This document shows positions 59,902 to 64,000 of a stretch of 64,000 nucleotides of DNA, one piece after another. The position numbers and the translations under genes are program-made. A model generated the notes under the pieces. The model was not told where the DNA came from. It ran no database searches and worked only from the letters and a program-made list of their open reading frames with translations. This DNA comes from Oscheius sp. JU75 (Eukaryota > Nematoda > Chromadorea > Rhabditida > Rhabditidae), in contig JASJZC010000005.1 in assembly GCA_037178855.1 (NCBI GenBank), positions 9,238,001-9,302,000 of the forward strand, written 5' to 3'. The stretch's first letter is position 1. Every line of letters starts with the position of its first letter.

Positions 59902-61776
59902 ATGAATAGTTCAACAGTATTAAGCGTCCCTACATGTATCGTTCAGCTAGGTCCTGTATTCATTATATCCATGATTAGCTCTCTTCTCGTTGCACTACCC
60001 ATGAATGTCATCATGTTCGTGAAGATGTTGCGAAAAAAACTATCGAACAAATATTATCGTTATCTCATTTCGAGCATCTGTATCAACAGTATCGTGGAAA
60101 TATTGTTTGTGCAAACTAATGTGAATAGCTGTCTAATTTCAATGCCACCCCTGCTCAAACGTATTTTTGTCAGTGTGGTCTATTTCACATTTTATATGAA
60201 GTTTTTCCTACTCACACTGATGCTCCTATTTTGGAAAATCCAGATCCGACCGTAAACTGCTTATATTTGTAAGAATCAGATGTTTTTAGACAGAAGATCT
60301 TAGACAGAGCATTATTTTTGATGGCGATTTCGTCAAATCTCATTCTGTTACTCGGCGCCGGCTGGTTCTTGCCATATGTTGTAAGTTTTCAGATACAGAT
60401 TGAAGTTTTCAACTTTTAGGAACAAAGGAAAGGGGATGGGGTATTTCAGGAATCTCTTTTCAATTAGAACGTCTACACTGACAAATTTAACTTCTAAAAA
60501 AATGACTGTTCTGGTTCGAGAGCGATGGGGTGTGATTCGAAGCTTGAGCTGCAGGGAAAACAATAGATCAGTCATAAAGAAGCGCTAGAAATAGTTTTTT
60601 GACATATGAAACCGAACAGATTATGTGATACTTTTACAGTAAAGGTCATAGCCACAAGACGCATAAATGTAACACGAGGTGGTCAAAAAGAGCTTTGTTG
60701 AAGAAATCGGGCCAAAAAGGGCTCCTGGAAGTCTTTGCCCGGTCAGAAGTCAATGTACGAGAGTCAACTCTTGAGTTGGAGAGTGAGAGAGACAGCAAAA
60801 ACATCCCTCAACCCATTATCACGCTCAAGTTGAACGGCGGTACTCACTTTTTAGAATATTTGAAAAGTTCACGTAGCGAGCGAGCAAGACAGAACATCGT
60901 TCTGGGGACAGAGTGACAGACAAACAGGGAGGCAGAGTTAGACATTTTTTAACCGCTTATACAAGCCTCAGAGAAGATTATTCAGAGCAAAATCCTGATC
61001 CCTACGAGGAGGAAGTGAGATCAGCCGAACTCTCCCCTCTAATTCGAGTCTACGCCTAGACAAGCTCAGAACTTTTGTAGAGAGGGTTATTTCCGATGAT
61101 GAGAGACGGGAAATGATTCATTCAGAGCCTAATATGTGAAGTAGACAAGGATTAGCTAACTTTATTATGTCACGACAATATTAGTTGAGAATTTTGACGC
61201 GTCACAGTGGTGCGAGATGAGCACCCAGATGAGCAATAAAAGCTGTTTTAGATCAACCAACCGCTGGATAAAACCTGGATAATCTTTGCAAACAGTATGT
61301 ACTTGGTCATATCAATTTTCTGTTGCTTATCCACCTTGTTTGGGATACTGAGTATTGATTCTTCGAGATTGAGTACAACTACGAGACAGGCTCAGCGAAG
61401 AGTCACAATCTCTCTGGTTCTACAGATTAGAGTTATCTTTGTTATGTAATCAAGATTTGATTTTAGATAGTAATTCTACAACTCACGCTTATAATTGACT
61501 TTTATCCTGTACATATTCTTGGTGCCATACTGAGCCGTCTGAATGAATCGTTAGAAAGCTCAAGGCCAGAAGATACTATTTCTATTTTTATTCTACTTTC
61601 GCTGAGCATAAAAGTAGAGTTTTATAAATCACTCTAGTTCTAACATACTTTAGGTTATCGTCGTTGTGAACTTAACCTTCCCGATGTTTCAAGTCGCCTT
61701 ACTGTGGCTGGCATTTAAACTTTTAGGCAGAATCAAATTAGGAAGCAAGAACACCTTTCAAAGTTCGACGACTTGA
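59902..61776 (+). CDS. Serpentine 7TM receptor, family A, with a non-canonical splice donor
   Basis: It starts MNSSTVLSVPTCIVQLGPVF, then has LVALPMNVIMFVKMLRKKLS, RYLISSICINSIVE, LMLLFWKIQIRP, and exon 2 QKILDRALFLMAISSNLILL ending PYV. Exon 3 resumes near 61285 after an intron of about 900 nt (WIIFANSMYLVISIFCCLS, SSRLSTTTRQAQRRVTISL). After VLQ the next base is A (ATTAGAG) where paralogues have GT. The following exon (IVILQLTLIIDFYP) and TM7 (NLTFPMFQVALLWLAFKLL) are open to TGA 61774. Either an AT donor is tolerated or the gene is newly inactivated. Confidence 0.6.
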
Positions 61777-62518
61777 TTTGATGTATTGTGTTTCAAACTA
61801 TTGGATAGTAACGAATGTTTTTTTATAAACTTTATATACAATCCTAATCAAAAACCGAGCCCTGCCACTGCTAAAAACGTCATATTGCAAATTCTCTTTA
61901 TCGTGAGGTCTCTCCCGTACGGTCTAGGTACCGTTCGAAGGTGGCATGCACACGGCAGCGCTGGAAATCGCGCTGCTAGCTCTCCGGATCGAATCACGGT
62001 TTGACCCAGATTTTTATCATTTACCTGTGTGACGAGTACGTAACATCCTGACACTTACGTTATGTGAAATTATCAGGGTTTGACTCTTAGTGCTTTAATT
62101 TGTTGTCGTAGTGTTTACAGCTTACATAAAAATTAATGAGGCAGGTCCTTCTTCCTCAGCCTGATCACTGCTTCCTGAGTGAGATGTGCTGAAAATTCGT
62201 GTAAAATCGGATAAGTTGTTTTCTTAATCTCATTTACTTCCAATTTACGAGTGCATAGAAGAAGCGGAACAGATATGTTGACAATAAGGAAAGATGAGGT
62301 GAATTTTCTTATTGGTTGGCTACTTGACCAAATCGCCGAAGATCCATAGTATGACACGTTGTCCTTTAACCAAAAGTTGTCTAAGTACGCAATGTTTACA
62401 AGCTAAATGTGAAAGGACTGTCTAGTCTATGGGTCCAAGGATGAACTCTCTCCCAGAGTAACTAGAGTTTTGAACAAACCATGCACTGCTAGTAGATTCT
62501 TCTGGGTTATACCCGTAG
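61777..62518. other. Intergenic; tRNA-like B box near 61.98 kb, otherwise nothing recognised
   Basis: A GGATCGAATC B-box-like word near 61976 lies downstream of GGCAGCGCTGG-like sequence, again tRNA-like but not foldable. No protein gene recognised. Confidence 0.3.
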
Positions 62519-63528
62519 CTGTCTTCCCAACTACGGAATGTGGCCAGATTACCAGTCCAATGAAAACTGTCTGATCGTGGACCCTTCCACAATTCTGCTT
62601 TTCACTTTCGCATACGGTGACCTCCTATTCGACGGAGAGTTTCCATTCGCGAATCTGTTCTACCAGATGAGGTGGCCCTTTCTGCAAGTGTAAAAATATC
62701 AGAAGGCAAGATTAAAGTGCACAACTGTGATATTATGGTTCATTTGGAGGAAAGTGCAGAAGAACAGGACGTCCAGGAATTGATGGGCAGTCGTGGAATC
62801 CTACAATTTATTCATGTAAGTCCATGTGTTTTGCACCACTTAAAAGGACACTGGCATTATGGGTAGACAGATAGGCGGCCGAACGCATTTTCAAATCGGG
62901 TCCCGCAACGAACTTCACACAAATTGCATTTTTTGCATTTCTCGATGCTTTACACACATTTTTTTTCTAAGCAAGTTCAATCGACTTAACGTCAAAAACT
63001 ACTCTAGAAACGTCTACTTCGACGTCAAAAATGACGAGAATTATAATGAAACTTGAGGAAACCCTGTTTTTCTCTTATTTTTCTAAGTTTCTATATTTTC
63101 ATCAGTCATTTGGTTCTAACATGTAACAAGTAGCTGAAGCTTGACCAGGCATGGCTTTGGCATCCTGAATCGTAGGCGCACCGTTTACAATCCTGATAGA
63201 CCAAATTTCCCATGCCTGTTTGAATCAGCCACAAAATGAACTGGAAGCCAGGCAGCTTGGCTACATATGCTGCGTTTTAATTTCGAGACAAGGAAGCTGG
63301 AACCGTAGGGTTTGGCCAGTGAATTCTGGAATAATAATTATAAAAGAACAACTACTAGCAGCGCTCGAGGCATGCCAAAAGCTGATTTCAAAGACTGGAG
63401 TGTTCACAATGGAATTCGTGCCCAACCCGCACAACCATTATCTGTTAGTGACTTATACGATATATGAGGGAGTCCCAGAAATCTTTCTCGATTGTGAGAA
63501 ATATGGAACGAAACAAAAAACAAGCTAA
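62519..63528 (+). CDS. Unrecognised gene, at least two exons
   Basis: An open stretch near 62525-62680 reads NYGMWPDYQSNENC followed by a hydrophobic/acidic segment (FAYGDLLFDGEF), reminiscent of nematode CUB-like domains, but this is weak. The next exon (to 62815) encodes ISEGKIKVHNCDIMVHLEES and ends at GTAAGT. It joins after an intron of about 407 nt at 63223 to a 101-codon exon (NELEARQLGYICCVLISRQG; IIKEQLLAALEACQKLISKT; EFVPNPHNHYLLVTYTIYEG) ending at TAA 63526. The boundary between the first two parts is uncertain. The intron contains a relic of the MITE family. Confidence 0.4.
62839..63110. repeat. Diverged relic of the TTAA-flanked MITE family
   Basis: The left end TTAAAAGGACACTGGCATTA resembles the MITE terminus at 42417 (TTAAAGGGACAGTAACATTG). 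The interior shares TCGATGCTTTACACA and TTCGACGTCAAAAAT in inverted orientation and GAGGAAAC.CTGTTTT in direct orientation. The right terminus was not found, so the copy is truncated or rearranged. Confidence 0.55.
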
Positions 63529-63771
63529 CCCCATCAATTTCAGTGTAAAGGGTACAAACTTTAAGCAGATTCAAACCTGCTTGTATAGTTCTTGGTATAA
63601 TTCCAATTAGGGGTAGAGTAGAAACCCAGTTTAATTTGCGATCCTTCTACCTCTTCCGAGTCAATACAATTACTACGGAGCAGCGATAACTGCCTTCCTT
63701 GAGGAACAATTCTCCGATCGAGTCTTTTCTTCGCACTTCCTTGTCCCCAAAATAGTCCTACTATCTGGAGA
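63529..63771. other. Intergenic; nothing recognised
   Basis: Short interval between the unrecognised gene and the 5' end of the next gene. Confidence 0.3.
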
Positions 63772-64000
63772 ATGCCAGCAGTAACTCTCCCCGCAACACC
63801 ATTTCCTAATCAAGGACACCATTCTAATGATCCTGGAACAACAAGGAACGCGTTAGATCCTTCTCTCTTTTATGAGGTTAGAGAAAAGGTAGTCGGCAAA
63901 ATTGAAGTTGTAGCCCCTGACCGAAGTTGCTCCCGGAGACAAGGACTTTTACTATTACGGGTCCATTGCTTTGTACTTGGTCGCTCTCATTTTCACTTTG
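63772..64000 (+). CDS. 5' end of a putative membrane protein (truncated by window edge)
   Basis: Exon 1 (63772-63876) encodes 35 residues beginning MPAVTLPATPFPNQGHHSND. A 37-nt GT...TGTAG intron leads in phase to PLTEVAPGDKDFYYYGSIAL followed by a hydrophobic helix (YLVALIFTL) that runs off the window. This suggests a soluble N-terminus before a first transmembrane segment. The family cannot be told from this much. Confidence 0.45.
   Translation, partial: MPAVTLPATPFPNQGHHSNDPGTTRNALDPSLFYEVREKVVGKIEVVAPDRSCSRRQGLLLLRVHCFVLGRSHFHF

Noticed and set aside
61418-61468. U12-type AT-AC intron
   Set aside because: The donor ATTAGAG does not match the ATATCCTT consensus and the acceptor is AG, so a mutated GT donor is more likely.

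Overview
This is nuclear DNA of a nematode. The evidence is very short introns (mostly about 35-50 nt, ending TTTCAG or TTTTAG), TTTCAG/TTTAG acceptor-like sites directly upstream of several start codons (as expected for spliced-leader trans-splicing), and nematode-type families: two sets of serpentine (7TM) chemoreceptor-like genes, an RTE-type retrotransposon, and mariner/Tc1-type elements. The species cannot be named from the sequence. All exon models were read by eye from splice signals, frame continuity and paralogue comparison.

Layout. 1-0.7 kb: 3' end of a 7TM receptor. 1.2-9.0 kb (minus strand): two tandem paralogues encoding large secreted low-complexity proteins (Gly/Cys-rich N-terminus, then Gly/Gln and Pro/Ala blocks), probably extracellular-matrix or cuticle proteins. 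9.7 kb: tRNA-Ile(AAT). 10.4-15.1 kb (minus): a complete 12-exon multicopper oxidase (laccase/ferroxidase type). Its 1.7-kb intron 3 holds two plus-strand genes for small secreted Cys-rich peptides, one intact with an Asn/Asp/His-repeat tail and one frameshifted. 15.4-18.7 kb: decayed and intact receptors and one tiny secreted peptide. 19.5-21.1 kb: a broken TA-flanked DNA transposon. 21.2-23.0 kb (minus): an equilibrative nucleoside transporter with 11 exons.

23.6-41.3 kb is a lineage-specific HSP70 neighbourhood. It has two intact but lid-truncated genes (29.3-31.6 minus and 39.1-41.1 plus), one divergent lid-bearing gene (31.7-34.0 minus), one decayed gene that lost its beta substrate domain and carries a mariner (35.4-38.7), and several fragments. 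An intact-looking RTE retrotransposon (24.3-27.4) sits in HSP70-flanking DNA, and its empty site is preserved in a paralogous copy at 35.1 kb.

41.7-61.8 kb is a plus-strand chemoreceptor-like array. Six members of one 7TM family (A) are interleaved with two intact genes and one pseudogene of a second family (B), plus decayed copies. One family-A pseudogene is interrupted by a 489-bp internally deleted non-LTR element with a perfect 13-bp target duplication. A 323-bp TTAA-flanked MITE sits in a receptor intron. 62.5-64 kb has an unrecognised two-exon gene and the 5' end of a putative membrane protein.

There is no bacterial-style operon. The pairs at 31.7/29.3 kb are close enough (about 150 bp) for a nematode operon, but this is unproven. 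The most unusual arrangement is the multicopper oxidase with the His-tailed secreted peptides nested in antisense orientation in its intron.
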